This document shows positions 8,851 to 17,474 of a stretch of 64,000 bases of DNA, piece after piece. The translations under genes and the position numbers were made by a program. Under the pieces are notes generated by a model. The model searched no databases. It was not told the origin of the DNA and saw only the letters and a list, made by a program, of their open reading frames with translations. The DNA is from [Clostridium] scindens ATCC 35704 (GTDB taxonomy: Bacteria; Bacillota; Clostridia; Lachnospirales; Lachnospiraceae): positions 3,164,501 through 3,228,500 of the forward strand of contig NZ_CP036170.1 of the NCBI RefSeq assembly GCF_004295125.1, in the 5' to 3' direction. The number at the start of each line of letters is the position of its first letter. The first letter of the stretch is position 1.

Positions 8851-10923
8851 TTATACCAGGAATCCTAATGCCACAATCAGCATATCAATCACTTTGATAC
8901 ACAAAAATGGCGCAACGATGCCGCCTGCTCCATAGACCAGAAGGTTCCTTCTAAGCAGTTTTCCTGCTGATACTTCCCTGTACTTGACGCCCTTAAGCGC
9001 CAACGGGATCAATGCGATGATAATCAGCGCATTGTATATGATTGCCGAGAATATGGCGCTCTGCGCGCTGTGCAGATCCATGATATTAAGCGCGGCCAGT
9101 CCCGGATACACCCCCATGAACAGAGCCGGGATAATGGCGAAATATTTTGCAAGATCATTGGCAATGCTGAACGTTGTCAGGCTCCCTCTCGTCATGAGCA
9201 GCTGTTTTCCAATTCGCACGATATCGATCAGCTTCGTCGGCGAGGAATCCAGATCTACCATATTGCCCGCTTCTTTTGCAGCCTGGGTTCCGGTATTCAT
9301 GGCAACTGCCACATCTGCCTGTGCAAGCGCCGGCGCGTCATTCGTCCCATCTCCGGTCATTGCCACCAGATGCCCCTTCCTTTGCAGTTCCCGGATCATA
9401 TCCAGCTTGCCCTCCGGCGTGGCCTGCGCCAGGAAATCATCCACGCCTGCTTCTGCTGCGATCGCCGCTGCAGTCATCGGATTGTCTCCGGTGATCATCA
9501 CGGTCTTAATCCCCATCTTTCGAAGATCTGCAAACTTCTCCTTCACGCCGGACTTAATGATATCTTTTAAATAGATGACTCCGATTACCAGATGGTTCTT
9601 TGCGACGACCAAGGGCGTGCCCCCTTTTCCCGCAATCCTTTTCACAACATCTTCGCACTCTTTGCTGAAGATGCCTCCCCCTGCTTCCACATATTTTTTG
9701 ATTGCCTCTGCAGCCCCCTTGCGGATTTCCATTCCTTTTGCATTGACGCCGCTCATGCGGGTCTTGGCGGTAAATGGGATGAATTCCATCTCTAAGTCCT
9801 CAAGATCCCTCCCGCGTATTCCAAATTCATCCTTGGCGAGAATGACAATACTGCGGCCTTCCGGTGTCTCATCCGGAAGCGAGGACAACTGGGCAGCGTC
9901 AGCCACCTCCAAAACGGTGTGGCCGTCTACTGGAATAAATTCGCTGGCCTGCCTGTTTCCAAGCGTGATGGTCCCTGTCTTATCCAGAAGAAGCGTGTCT
10001 ACGTCCCCGGCCGCCTCAATGGCCCGTCCGCTCATAGCCAGCACGTTTGCCTCGTTCAGCCTGCTCATTCCCGCAATACCAATGGCGGACAGCAATGCGC
10101 CGATGGTGGTTGGAGCAAGGCAGACCAGAAGAGCGATCAGCGAAGTGATGGAAGTCGGATTCTCAATCCCCGCCTGATCTGCACAGAACAGGGAGTACGC
10201 GTACAGCGATACAGTAACCAAGATAAAGATGATCGTCAGGGCAATCAGGAATATCTCCAGCGCGATCTCATTGGGCGTCTTCTTTCTGGATGCCCCTTCA
10301 ACCATTGCAATCATCTTGTCCAGGAAACTCTCTCCGGCCTCGCTGGTGACACGCACTACGATCCAGTCTGACAACACGGTGGTTCCTCCTGTTACTGCGC
10401 TTCTGTCGCCGCCTGCCTCCCGGATTACCGGCGCCGACTCTCCTGTGATAGCGCTTTCATCGACGGATGCAGCACCTTCGATGACTTCCCCGTCTGCCGG
10501 TATCTGCTCTCCGGCCTTGACGATAACCAGTTCCCCTTTCTTAAGGAACGCAGACTTTACATCTTCCACCTTTTCCTTCTTTGTAATGGAAGGGATCTTG
10601 TGGGCCGTCACATCTTTCTTGGATGCCCTTAAAGCGTCTGCCTGGGCCTTTCCTCTTCCTTCGGCAATCGCCTCCGCAAAGTTAGCGAAAAGGACAGTGA
10701 ACCACAGGATGATCGCCACTCCGAAGATGAATCCTGCCGGCGCATCCTGGATTCCCACGAGTGACAATACAAACAGCCCAGTTGTCAGAATTGCTGAGAC
10801 GTATACCAGGAACATGACCGGATTCTTCGCTTCTGTCATCGGCGATAGTTTTATGAATGAATCTTTGATGGCTCTTTTTATCATCTTTCCATCTGCAAGA
10901 CTGGTTTTTTTTACTTTTTCCAT
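8851..10923 (-). CDS. kdpB: Potassium-transporting P-type ATPase subunit KdpB
   Basis: Catalytic subunit of the KdpFABC K+ pump. The 690-residue P-type ATPase carries the phosphorylation site [11 protein letters not shown], the TGES motif (ITGESAPV) of the actuator domain, [22 protein letters not shown] in the hinge, and membrane helices in the N-terminal, middle and C-terminal parts. It follows kdpA by 12 bases and is clearly co-transcribed. Confidence 0.97.
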   Translation of the reverse strand: MEKVKKTSLADGKMIKRAIKDSFIKLSPMTEAKNPVMFLVYVSAILTTGLFVLSLVGIQDAPAGFIFGVAIILWFTVLFANFAEAIAEGRGKAQADALRASKKDVTAHKIPSITKKEKVEDVKSAFLKKGELVIVKAGEQIPADGEVIEGAASVDESAITGESAPVIREAGGDRSAVTGGTTVLSDWIVVRVTSEAGESFLDKMIAMVEGASRKKTPNEIALEIFLIALTIIFILVTVSLYAYSLFCADQAGIENPTSITSLIALLVCLAPTTIGALLSAIGIAGMSRLNEANVLAMSGRAIEAAGDVDTLLLDKTGTITLGNRQASEFIPVDGHTVLEVADAAQLSSLPDETPEGRSIVILAKDEFGIRGRDLEDLEMEFIPFTAKTRMSGVNAKGMEIRKGAAEAIKKYVEAGGGIFSKECEDVVKRIAGKGGTPLVVAKNHLVIGVIYLKDIIKSGVKEKFADLRKMGIKTVMITGDNPMTAAAIAAEAGVDDFLAQATPEGKLDMIRELQRKGHLVAMTGDGTNDAPALAQADVAVAMNTGTQAAKEAGNMVDLDSSPTKLIDIVRIGKQLLMTRGSLTTFSIANDLAKYFAIIPALFMGVYPGLAALNIMDLHSAQSAIFSAIIYNALIIIALIPLALKGVKYREVSAGKLLRRNLLVYGAGGIVAPFLCIKVIDMLIVALGFLV

Positions 10924-10935
10924 ACTTAATGCCTC

Positions 10936-12678
10936 CTACCCTATCATCTGTAAATGTTCTGCGATCGGCCCCAATGAAAGCGCCGGGAAGAAACTCAATG
11001 CTCCAACCAGCAGAACGATGAAGATCAATAATCCTACGAACATCGCATTGCAGGTTGACAAAGTGCCTGCTGTCGTCGCTACTTGCTTCTTCCTTGCAAG
11101 GCTTCCCGCAATGGCCAGCACTGCCATCATAGGCACGAATCTCACCAGAGCCATTATAAGCCCCAGAGAGATATTGAGAAATGGCGTATCTGCGCCAAAT
11201 CCCGCAAATGCCGAACCATTGTTGCCCCCGGCTGATGAGTAGGCGTACAGTATCTCGGATAATCCATGTGCGCCCGTATTATTCAGGCTATCCAGATTCT
11301 GCGGAAGAACTGCGGCAATACCGCTTCCGATCAATATGGCTACCGGCGTGGCAAGGCATATGACGCAGGCCATCTTCATTTCAAAAGGCTCGATCTTCTT
11401 GCCCAGATATTCCGGCGTCCGCCCTACCATAAGGCCTGCTATGAAGACGGTCATGATGGCAAATCCAAGCATGCCATATAATCCGCAGCCGGTACCTCCA
11501 AATACGACTTCTCCAAGCATCATAAGAAGCATGGGAATCGCGCCTCCTAAAGGGGTATAAGAATCATGCATGGAGTTGACGGATCCATTGGATGCAGCCG
11601 TCGTAAATACCGCCCATGTAGAACTGGCTGCGATTCCGAACCGGGATTCTTTTCCTTCCATGTTACCGCCGCTCTGTCCATCTGTCGCCTCAATATTGAC
11701 CTGCCCGTCTGCCATAAGCTGCGGCGTCGCATTCTGCTCGGCTATGGCAACGCCTGCAAGCGCCAGCACCAGCATGATCGCCATAGCCGCAAAAATGGCA
11801 CGGCCCTGCCGCCTATCCTTCAACGCCTTTCCGAAGGTGAAGCATAATGAAACCGGAATCAGCAGGATGGAGATCATCTCCAGCATATTTGAAAAAGGCG
11901 TAGGATTTTCAAGCGGATACGCCGAATTGGTTCCGAAGAATCCTCCTCCATTGGTTCCCAGCTGCTTGATGGCAACCTGGCTGGCCGCCGGTCCCATCGG
12001 AACGGTTGCCTCCGTTATCTCTTCTCCATCCTCTGCCCGGACCGGTTCCAGAAGCCGGACCGTCTCATATTCCTTCATATTCTGAACGACTCCCTGAGAA
12101 GCCAGGCCCACGGCAACTACAATGGACAACGGAATCAGAACATATAATACGATTCTGGTAAGATCCGCCCAGAAACTGCCAAGCCCTTCCTTCTTCACTT
12201 TAATGAATCCGCGGATCAGTGCGAACAGCACTGCGATTCCTACAGTTGCGGATACAAAGTTCTGCACCGTAAGTCCGGCCATCTGTGAAAAGTATGACAG
12301 GCCAGTTTCTCCGCTGTATGCCTGCCAGTTGGTATTGGTCACAAAACTGACGGCCGTATTGAATGCAAGATCCGGACTCATACCGGGAATCTTCTGGGGA
12401 TTCCAGGGCAGGAACCCCTGGCACATCAGAATGGCGAACAGCAGAAGGAAACTGAAGATGCTGAACATCCCAACGCTTGCCGCGTATTTCTTCCAATTCA
12501 TCTGTTCATCTTGGTCCACCTTAAGTATCTTGTAGATGAGATTCTCCACCGGGGAGATAATTTTGCCAATCCATACTTTCTCTCCATTCATAACCTTTGC
12601 TATGTAGCCCCCCAGCGGGATGGCCAGGGCAACAAGTATTACAAGGTAAAGTACATATTGGATAATTGAATTTGTCAT
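10936..12678 (-). CDS. kdpA: Potassium-transporting ATPase subunit KdpA
   Basis: K+-channel-like subunit of the Kdp pump with about ten membrane helices over 580 residues. The repeated selectivity-filter regions are visible (SFVTNTNWQAYSGE, QLGTNGGGFFGTNSAYP, GGTGCGLYGM, SAGGNNGSAFAGF). No separate kdpF can be found in the 50 bases before it. Confidence 0.97.
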   Translation of the reverse strand: MTNSIIQYVLYLVILVALAIPLGGYIAKVMNGEKVWIGKIISPVENLIYKILKVDQDEQMNWKKYAASVGMFSIFSFLLLFAILMCQGFLPWNPQKIPGMSPDLAFNTAVSFVTNTNWQAYSGETGLSYFSQMAGLTVQNFVSATVGIAVLFALIRGFIKVKKEGLGSFWADLTRIVLYVLIPLSIVVAVGLASQGVVQNMKEYETVRLLEPVRAEDGEEITEATVPMGPAASQVAIKQLGTNGGGFFGTNSAYPLENPTPFSNMLEMISILLIPVSLCFTFGKALKDRRQGRAIFAAMAIMLVLALAGVAIAEQNATPQLMADGQVNIEATDGQSGGNMEGKESRFGIAASSTWAVFTTAASNGSVNSMHDSYTPLGGAIPMLLMMLGEVVFGGTGCGLYGMLGFAIMTVFIAGLMVGRTPEYLGKKIEPFEMKMACVICLATPVAILIGSGIAAVLPQNLDSLNNTGAHGLSEILYAYSSAGGNNGSAFAGFGADTPFLNISLGLIMALVRFVPMMAVLAIAGSLARKKQVATTAGTLSTCNAMFVGLLIFIVLLVGALSFFPALSLGPIAEHLQMIG

Positions 12679-12728
12679 TTTTTTCTTTCCTCCTACAGCG
12701 TATTGCTTATATAGCAGCTATTTCTGTC

Positions 12729-13133
12729 CTATGCCGCCTGGACCTTCTTTTTGACCGTCCTCAGGCGTCTCAGAAAAAAACCGGATTTCTCTAAAAGGGT
12801 GGGCCGCCTCTCTGTCAGGCAGTCATCCGCCGTATAGGCCGGCTTAACATCCTTTTCGCTGTCATAGAGGGAATAGGCATCTATATTCTGGCTTGCTGGC
12901 ATGAATGTCGGATCCAGCGACCATGCCGCGCGGAAATGCCGCATTGCATCGGGATGATGCCCCTGGCTCTCCAGCACGATTCCCAGCAGGTTATGGGGTA
13001 CCGCGCTGTTGGGGTACCGTTCCATATATCTTGGGATCAGTTCCATACAAGAATCCCAGTCCTTTTCTTCTACATATTTTTTCACCTTCATGCATAGGTC
13101 TGTCATCACTTCGTCATTCACTTGCTTTTTCAT
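12729..13133 (-). CDS. TPR-like protein of unknown function at the head of the kdp operon
   Basis: A 134-residue soluble protein. Residues about 10-85 form two tetratricopeptide-like helical hairpins (CMELIPRYMERYPNSAVPHN, then LLGIVLESQGHHPDAMRHFR); the C-terminal part is basic and unstructured in appearance. AGGAGG precedes the ATG. It lies 50 bases before kdpA on the same strand with no terminator between, so co-transcription is likely. I do not recognise it as a known Kdp partner. TPR units bind proteins, so a role in assembly or control of the pump is possible but unproven. Confidence 0.75.
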   Translation of the reverse strand: MKKQVNDEVMTDLCMKVKKYVEEKDWDSCMELIPRYMERYPNSAVPHNLLGIVLESQGHHPDAMRHFRAAWSLDPTFMPASQNIDAYSLYDSEKDVKPAYTADDCLTERRPTLLEKSGFFLRRLRTVKKKVQAA

Positions 13134-13260
13134 ATCGATTACCTCCTGATATCTTATCTTCCTTTCCTTAATCTCAAGATAGCATGGAGCATATAAAATG
13201 GGTGTTAAAGGGATGCCCGTTCGTATTAAAATGAAATTAAAAGATTTCTTTGAAATAAAA

Positions 13261-13289
13261 TTGATTTATTGCCGGATTTGTCGTAAGAT
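13261..13289 (+). promoter_or_regulatory. Promoter of the J-domain gene
   Basis: TTGATT (13261-13266), a 17-base spacer and TAAGAT (13284-13289) lie 41 bases before the ATG at 13331, which also has a GGGGAGG ribosome site. The opposite strand of this 200-base gap must hold the kdp promoter, but I see no convincing -35/-10 pair for it. Confidence 0.6.
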
Positions 13290-13330
13290 AATTATGTTCT
13301 AGGTCCATGTATTGATAAGGGGAGGATATA

Positions 13331-13966
13331 ATGGAGAACAAGAATTATTATGATATTTTAGGGGTATCTGTGAAAGCCACGTTGGATGAGATTACTGCCG
13401 CCAAGAACCTTCTAGCCAAAAGATACCATCCTGACGTAAATATGAAACTGGGAGTTGACACGACGGAGCAGATGCAGGAGATCCTGGAGGCCTACCGCAT
13501 CCTTTCAGATCCCAAGAAACGTTCCGAATATGACAGGGAGATTACCGGACGAACAGCTGTCATGCAAACCTTCGACCTGCGTAATGAGGAGGAACCCGAG
13601 GAGGATTGTGCCCCTACTTTTGTTACATACTGGAAGGCTGCCAGCGCGCTGTACGATATTATTGTAGAAAGCGACGCCCTTTTCAAGGAGAAGGACCGCT
13701 CCAGCCGGCTCGCCCAGCTGTCCATGCAGGCTATCAAATACGTCATCTTGCTGCGCGGCGCCAGCATTCCGGAAAAATACTGGCATCCTGATATTATGAA
13801 CTGGCTTCTTTTCACCTGGTATAAAAACCGAAACCTTACCATTGCCTATCTTCTCACGCTTTACGATGACTATGTAAAAGAGAAAGTCCCGGTGGTTGAA
13901 AAGTTAAGGCTGCAGAAGAATGCCTTCCAGTTCCAGCACTCTGTAAAACGGCTGGTAAAATATTAA
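13331..13966 (+). CDS. J-domain (DnaJ-like) protein
   Basis: The first 70 residues are a J domain: NYYDILGVSVKATLDEI, the essential HPD tripeptide in KRYHPDVNMK, and AYRILSDPKKRSEYD. J domains stimulate ATP hydrolysis by DnaK-type chaperones. The remaining 140 residues lack the Gly/Phe region, zinc-binding CxxCxGxG repeats and client-binding domains of DnaJ, so this is a type-III J protein of 211 residues with an unrecognised C-terminal helical domain. It stands alone with its own promoter, divergent from the kdp operon. Confidence 0.85.
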   Translation: MENKNYYDILGVSVKATLDEITAAKNLLAKRYHPDVNMKLGVDTTEQMQEILEAYRILSDPKKRSEYDREITGRTAVMQTFDLRNEEEPEEDCAPTFVTYWKAASALYDIIVESDALFKEKDRSSRLAQLSMQAIKYVILLRGASIPEKYWHPDIMNWLLFTWYKNRNLTIAYLLTLYDDYVKEKVPVVEKLRLQKNAFQFQHSVKRLVKY

Positions 13967-14038
13967 GTCAAATCATCTCACACATTGAAACCCCTCGCAT
14001 ATTATGTACTGTAAATATCATAAACGGAGGATTTCAAT

Positions 14039-14299
14039 ATGAGCGATTTAAGTGCTACGAACTGTGGATGTGGCTGTGATTCTGTAGGAAGAGGAGGAGA
14101 CTGTGGGTGTGGCTTTGGCAACAACAGCTGTATCTGGATCATCCTGCTTCTTTGTTGCTGTGGCGGCTTCGGCGGCAACGGCAATGGATGCGGATGCTGC
14201 AATGACAGCTGTATCTGGATCATCCTGCTTCTCGTTTGCTGTGGCGGCTTCGGCGGCAACGGCAATGGATGCGGATGCGACTGCGGATGCGGATGCTAA
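14039..14299 (+). CDS. Small Cys/Gly-rich protein with a tandem internal repeat
   Basis: The 86-residue product is roughly one-fifth Cys and over a quarter Gly. It has a short GCGC-type head, two copies of a 27-residue unit (SCIWIILLL, then CCGGFGGNGNGCGC) and a CDCGCGC tail. Each unit carries a hydrophobic stretch long enough to insert shallowly in a membrane. GGAGG sits 8 bases before the ATG. Similar proteins in clostridia are sometimes labelled chorion-class high-cysteine proteins on composition alone. The hydrophobic core also recalls small spore proteins of the YjcZ kind. Function is unknown; disulfide cross-linking in a spore layer or metal binding are possibilities. Confidence 0.75.
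   Translation: MSDLSATNCGCGCDSVGRGGDCGCGFGNNSCIWIILLLCCCGGFGGNGNGCGCCNDSCIWIILLLVCCGGFGGNGNGCGCDCGCGC
14120..14281 (+). repeat. Two tandem 81-bp units inside the Cys-rich gene
   Basis: Unit 1 is 14120-14200 and unit 2 is 14201-14281. The second copy differs at only a few positions, for example Cys to Val in the hydrophobic run. The near identity at third codon positions points to a recent in-frame duplication. Confidence 0.85.
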
Positions 14300-14313
14300 T
14301 CCTTTTCTGACTT

Positions 14314-14352
14314 AAAAAGAACCCTGCCTATAGGATTTTCCTATGGGCAGGG
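14314..14352 (-). terminator. Rho-independent terminator of the 47-residue gene
   Basis: On the minus strand CCCTGCCCATAGG, a short AAAA loop and CCTATAGGCAGGG are followed by TTCTTTTT. It lies 19 bases past the stop of the small minus-strand gene. It may also stop plus-strand reading from the Cys-rich gene, although the T-tract is on the minus-strand side. Confidence 0.75.
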
Positions 14353-14371
14353 AAAAAGGAGACGGAGTATA

Positions 14372-14515
14372 TCACTCCGCCTCCTTTCTTTTATCCTGAT
14401 GTGAATTCTTTGACTCATCCTCTTTGAGTTTCTCTTCATCAAGACGTTTCTTCAGCATGCATTCCTCATCGATCTCGTACACCGCATTTCCTTCAATGAT
14501 TAATTTCCTATTCAT
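14372..14515 (-). CDS. Conserved-looking 47-residue charged protein
   Basis: The frame starts MNRKLIIEGNAVYEIDEECM and continues with a strongly charged, probably helical half (KKRLDEEKLKEDESKN) to KEAE. AAAGGAGACAGG precedes the ATG and a clear terminator follows the stop, so this is a complete single-gene transcription unit. The N-terminal half looks like a small beta-hairpin. I do not know the family; function unknown. Confidence 0.65.
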   Translation of the reverse strand: MNRKLIIEGNAVYEIDEECMLKKRLDEEKLKEDESKNSHQDKRKEAE

Positions 14516-14645
14516 GGGCCTGTCTCCTTTACATACTTCATTCCTACCTTATAATATATGGAAATCTTTATATTTAGTTTGGGCATATTTCATAAAACCC
14601 ATTCTCGTAACATATATATTTACAACGTTATTTTAAGGAGTGCCT

Positions 14646-15143
14646 ATGGAACGAAAACCACCGAAGCCGATGACCCCTTTTGACAGCATGGTCACGCCGC
14701 CTTATCTGTATTCTTTAAAACTGCTGCTTCCATACACTCCCCAATCCATGCAGCGTTTTATGGCAATCTATATAAAGTTCCTGGAATTAAGGCACACTAT
14801 GGAATATTTCCACGGATTTTCCTCCCACGGCCCTTCCTTTAGAATAATAGATGAACTGAAGCCTTTCATGGAACCGGGAGAAAAAGAAATGATGGAACAG
14901 ATGGAAGCCATGATGAATATGATAGAAATGATGCAGGGAATGCAGGAAATGTCCGAGGCTGCTTCCCAGAATACGGATGGCTCCGCAAGCCAGGGCTTTG
15001 GCGCCTTTAATCCCATGGATCTGATGAAAGGCATGCTAAGTCCCGACCAGCAGGAAATGTTCAATACGTACAGCAGCATGTTTGACGAAGAAATGAATCA
15101 AGCCAATTCGGACAATCAGAAAGGAGAATCAGACAATGAATGA
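14646..15143 (+). CDS. Met-rich protein of unknown function
   Basis: A 165-residue protein from the ATG at 14646; AAGGAG ends at 14640, so the GTG at 14640 lies inside the ribosome site and is not chosen. Residues 1-65 form a Pro-rich then helical, moderately hydrophobic segment (TPPYLYSLKLLLPYTPQSMQ). The middle is an amphipathic, extremely Met-rich helix (EKEMMEQMEAMMNMIEMMQG), and the tail is acidic and Asn/Ser/Gln-rich. No known domain is recognised. It overlaps the next gene by 8 bases, which implies coupled expression and perhaps a complex of the two products. Confidence 0.7.
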   Translation: MERKPPKPMTPFDSMVTPPYLYSLKLLLPYTPQSMQRFMAIYIKFLELRHTMEYFHGFSSHGPSFRIIDELKPFMEPGEKEMMEQMEAMMNMIEMMQGMQEMSEAASQNTDGSASQGFGAFNPMDLMKGMLSPDQQEMFNTYSSMFDEEMNQANSDNQKGESDNE

Positions 15144-15420
15144 TTGGATTAACCATCCCGCAATGAAGAATATCGACCCGGTGAAGCTGGAACTGATCAA
15201 GACCGCGTCCAAGCAGACCCAGGGCAAGTCAGGCAAGTCCCTGGCTCCCGTGATGATGGCGCTGATTACCAGCGCCAACAAAAAAGGCGTCCGTTTTACC
15301 CCTGACGAGATGTCCCTGATCATTGCCGTTCTCAAAGAAGGAAAGCCCAAAGAAGAACAGGATCAGATTGAGAACATGGTAAAGATGGTGACCACCTACA
15401 TGAAAAAGGGCGGCGTCTAG
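15136..15420 (+). CDS. Small helical protein of unknown function, partner of the Met-rich gene
   Basis: A 94-residue, soluble, all-helical looking protein (NHPAMKNIDPVKLELIKTA, then FTPDEMSLIIAVLKEGKPKE). Its ATG lies inside the end of the preceding gene with AAAGGAG before it. A strong terminator follows 57 bases after the stop, so the two genes form a two-gene unit. I do not recognise the family. Its last third, a LKEGKPKEEQ stretch, suggests a small helical bundle. Confidence 0.7.
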   Translation: MNDWINHPAMKNIDPVKLELIKTASKQTQGKSGKSLAPVMMALITSANKKGVRFTPDEMSLIIAVLKEGKPKEEQDQIENMVKMVTTYMKKGGV

Positions 15421-15471
15421 GCAGTGTCCTGATACCACCGGGCAGCCCCGCCGCTTTCCAAGCATTTCAAA

Positions 15472-15510
15472 AAAAAGCAAGGCGTGCAGTTTATACGCCT
15501 TGCTTTTTTA
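15472..15510. terminator. Bidirectional terminator
   Basis: GCAAGGCGT (15477-15485), a 9-base loop and ACGCCTTGC (15495-15503) are flanked by an A-run on the left and TTTTTTT on the right. It serves both the Met-rich pair on the plus strand and the thioesterase on the minus strand. Confidence 0.9.
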
Positions 15511-15513
15511 TAT

Positions 15514-15990
15514 CTAGAAGCCTTCTTCTTTTCTCATCATACGGATTTCGCGTCTTTTTTTTGCTCTCTCCCACTCTTCCCGCTCTTCGTCAGTCTCCAG
15601 TTCAAGCCTTGGAACCTGGGTCGGCTTATCGTTTTCATCCAGTGCCACCATTGTAAAGTAAGCATGGTTAATTGGCGTGCGCTCCCCCTCCAGGGACTCC
15701 TTATAGGTATCCACCTTGACTTCCATGGAAGTATTCCCCACATATGTCACCTTCCCAATGATGACTACCACGTCTCTTTGGTAGGCGCCTCTTAGGAATC
15801 TTAAGTTATCAACAGAGGCGGTGATCACGTTCATATGGGTATGCCGTTTTCCCACCAGTCCGGCCACCTCGTCAATCCACTGCATCAGCATGCCCCCAAA
15901 CAGGCGGCCTGCCGCATTCAGGTGGTTAGGCCGGACCATATGAACGGTCTGCACCATTGTTTCTGATACTTTTTTACTCTTTATACTCAT
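15514..15990 (-). CDS. Acyl-CoA thioesterase, hotdog fold (YciA/BACH type)
   Basis: Hydrolyses acyl-CoA to free acid and CoA. The 158-residue protein has the hotdog-fold signature of this group: RPNHLNAAGRLFGGMLMQWIDEVAG near residues 20-45, then a NLRFLRGAYQRDVVVIIGKV strand pair. The C-terminal 25 residues are very charged (EEREEWERAKKRREIR). Its start overlaps the end of the next upstream gene by 4 bases. Confidence 0.9.
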   Translation of the reverse strand: MSIKSKKVSETMVQTVHMVRPNHLNAAGRLFGGMLMQWIDEVAGLVGKRHTHMNVITASVDNLRFLRGAYQRDVVVIIGKVTYVGNTSMEVKVDTYKESLEGERTPINHAYFTMVALDENDKPTQVPRLELETDEEREEWERAKKRREIRMMRKEEGF

Positions 15991-16481
15991 TTATGACACT
16001 CCAATCCATATACTTTGGCAAGTTCCATGTATTCCTGCAGATTTGCTTCATCTTCGCAGAATATCGGAAATTTCAAATCATAGTTTCCCCACAGCATCGC
16101 TTTTTTATCAGCAAAATAAAATGTTGAAAACAGCCAGTTTCTGGCCGTGGCCACAACAAGAAAGTCCAGCATCCTTTCCTCTTCCAGCGGATAATATACC
16201 TGTCCGTCGGATGCTTGGAACGCTTCTGCCATTTTAAGCTGCGGCCCATTAAGGCATGCCCGGAATCTTTCCTGGGACTGCGCATCCAGGACCGGATAAT
16301 AGAAGTCCGCAAAAACTGCCCCCTCATTTACGCTGTATAGTCTCCTGATGAAAACAAGCATATCAGATTCGTTATTTGCAGATATAATAGCGCTTCTGTA
16401 TAACGCAAATGCCTCATCCAGCTTCCCGGCATGCAGGCATCCTGCCTCCAGCAGTTCTTCCTTCGATATTGAATGTACCAT
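15987..16481 (-). CDS. Hypothetical protein
   Basis: A 164-residue cytosolic protein with no signal peptide, membrane helix or known motif that I can identify. It alternates helices and strands (SMVFIRRLYSVNEG-like helix, then FADFYYPVLDAQSQERF, VYYPLEEERMLDFLVVATAR). The 4-base overlap with the thioesterase gene suggests the two are translated together. Function unknown. Confidence 0.65.
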   Translation of the reverse strand: MVHSISKEELLEAGCLHAGKLDEAFALYRSAIISANNESDMLVFIRRLYSVNEGAVFADFYYPVLDAQSQERFRACLNGPQLKMAEAFQASDGQVYYPLEEERMLDFLVVATARNWLFSTFYFADKKAMLWGNYDLKFPIFCEDEANLQEYMELAKVYGLECHK

Positions 16482-16640
16482 GACTTGCCCTTCCCTACTG
16501 TTTCCTACAATTTCTTTCTATTCTTTTCTTGCCAGGCTCTTTCATTATAGCACAAGATTTGATATACTTAAATTAATTTTATGTACTTTCCATTGTACAA
16601 TTCTACAGATAGATGACACATAATCAAAGGAGAAAAGCGT

Positions 16641-17378
16641 ATGAGGAACATCAAATTAACGATAGAATATGACGGCAGCCGCTACCAGGGCTGGACACGC
16701 CTTGGCAAGGAAGAATCCAATAATACGGTATCCAACAAGATAATAGAAGTCTTAAGAAAGATGAGCGGCGAATATCTAATCGAACTGAACTGCGGATGTC
16801 GCACGGAAGTAGGCGTCCATGCCTATGCCCAGATTGCCAATTTTAAGACGGAGTCCAAGATGGATGTCCTGGAGATCAAGCATTATCTGAACCGCTATCT
16901 TCCCATGGATATCGCTATCACGGAGGTTGAGGAGGTTCCGGAACGTTTCCACGCCCAGCTCAATGCCGCCTCCAAGACTTACGTCTATCGCATGACCATC
17001 GATGATGTCCCCAGTGTATTTGACCGGAAGTACACCTACCACTGTTTTAAGATACCTGACAAGCGGGTGATGCAGCAGGCCGCCATGCTTTTAATCGGAA
17101 CGCATGATTTCAAGAACTTCTCCACCGCGAAGAAGAGCAAGTCCACGGAACGCCAGATATTTGAGATCGAGGTATATGGGGATACGGAGGAGATGCAGAT
17201 TCTGATACATGCGGATGACTTCCTGCACAATATGGCGCGCCTCATCATAGGCACGCTGATGGATATCGGCTTTGGCACCAGAAGAAAGGAAGATATCGAG
17301 GAGATTTTCGCGGGAAGACAGCTGGCAAGCGCCCCCTGCGACCCAAAGGGACTTTATCTTCAGGAAGTCGCCTATTAA
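16641..17378 (+). CDS. TruA-family pseudouridine synthase-like protein with Glu at the catalytic position
   Basis: The 245-residue protein matches the TruA fold over its full length: KLTIEYDGSRYQGW at the start, RFHAQLNAASKTYVYRM in the middle, HDFKNFSTAKKSKSTERQI and the DPKGLYLQ end. TruA isomerises U38-U40 of the tRNA anticodon arm and uses an invariant Asp in RTDxGVHA. Here that site reads CRTEVGVHA with Glu56; the codon is GAA. This may be a TruA paralogue with lost or altered activity, and a canonical truA would be expected elsewhere in the genome. AAAGGAG precedes the ATG and a terminator follows, so it is a single-gene unit. Confidence 0.85.
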   Translation: MRNIKLTIEYDGSRYQGWTRLGKEESNNTVSNKIIEVLRKMSGEYLIELNCGCRTEVGVHAYAQIANFKTESKMDVLEIKHYLNRYLPMDIAITEVEEVPERFHAQLNAASKTYVYRMTIDDVPSVFDRKYTYHCFKIPDKRVMQQAAMLLIGTHDFKNFSTAKKSKSTERQIFEIEVYGDTEEMQILIHADDFLHNMARLIIGTLMDIGFGTRRKEDIEEIFAGRQLASAPCDPKGLYLQEVAY

Positions 17379-17390
17379 GGCAATCATAAT

Positions 17391-17434
17391 AACGCCGTAA
17401 CCGTAATCATCAGATTTACGGTTACGGCGTTTTG
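17391..17434 (+). terminator. Terminator of the TruA-like gene
   Basis: AACGCCGTAACCGTAA (17391-17406), an 8-base loop and the complementary TTACGGTTACGGCGTT are followed by a short TTTTG. The stem is long and perfect; the T-tract is weak. Confidence 0.75.
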
Positions 17435-17474
17435 TCGGCTTACTGTCTAAGCCTCTGTCACTTGCGCCAAATAT

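Noticed and set aside
10229-11242. 337-codon plus-strand frame over kdpB/kdpA
   Set aside because: It is antisense to two clear conserved genes, lacks a ribosome site and has a Ser/Pro/Thr-rich composition typical of a reverse-strand shadow.
14640-14645. GTG start for the Met-rich protein
   Set aside because: It overlaps the AAGGAG ribosome site that serves the ATG at 14646.
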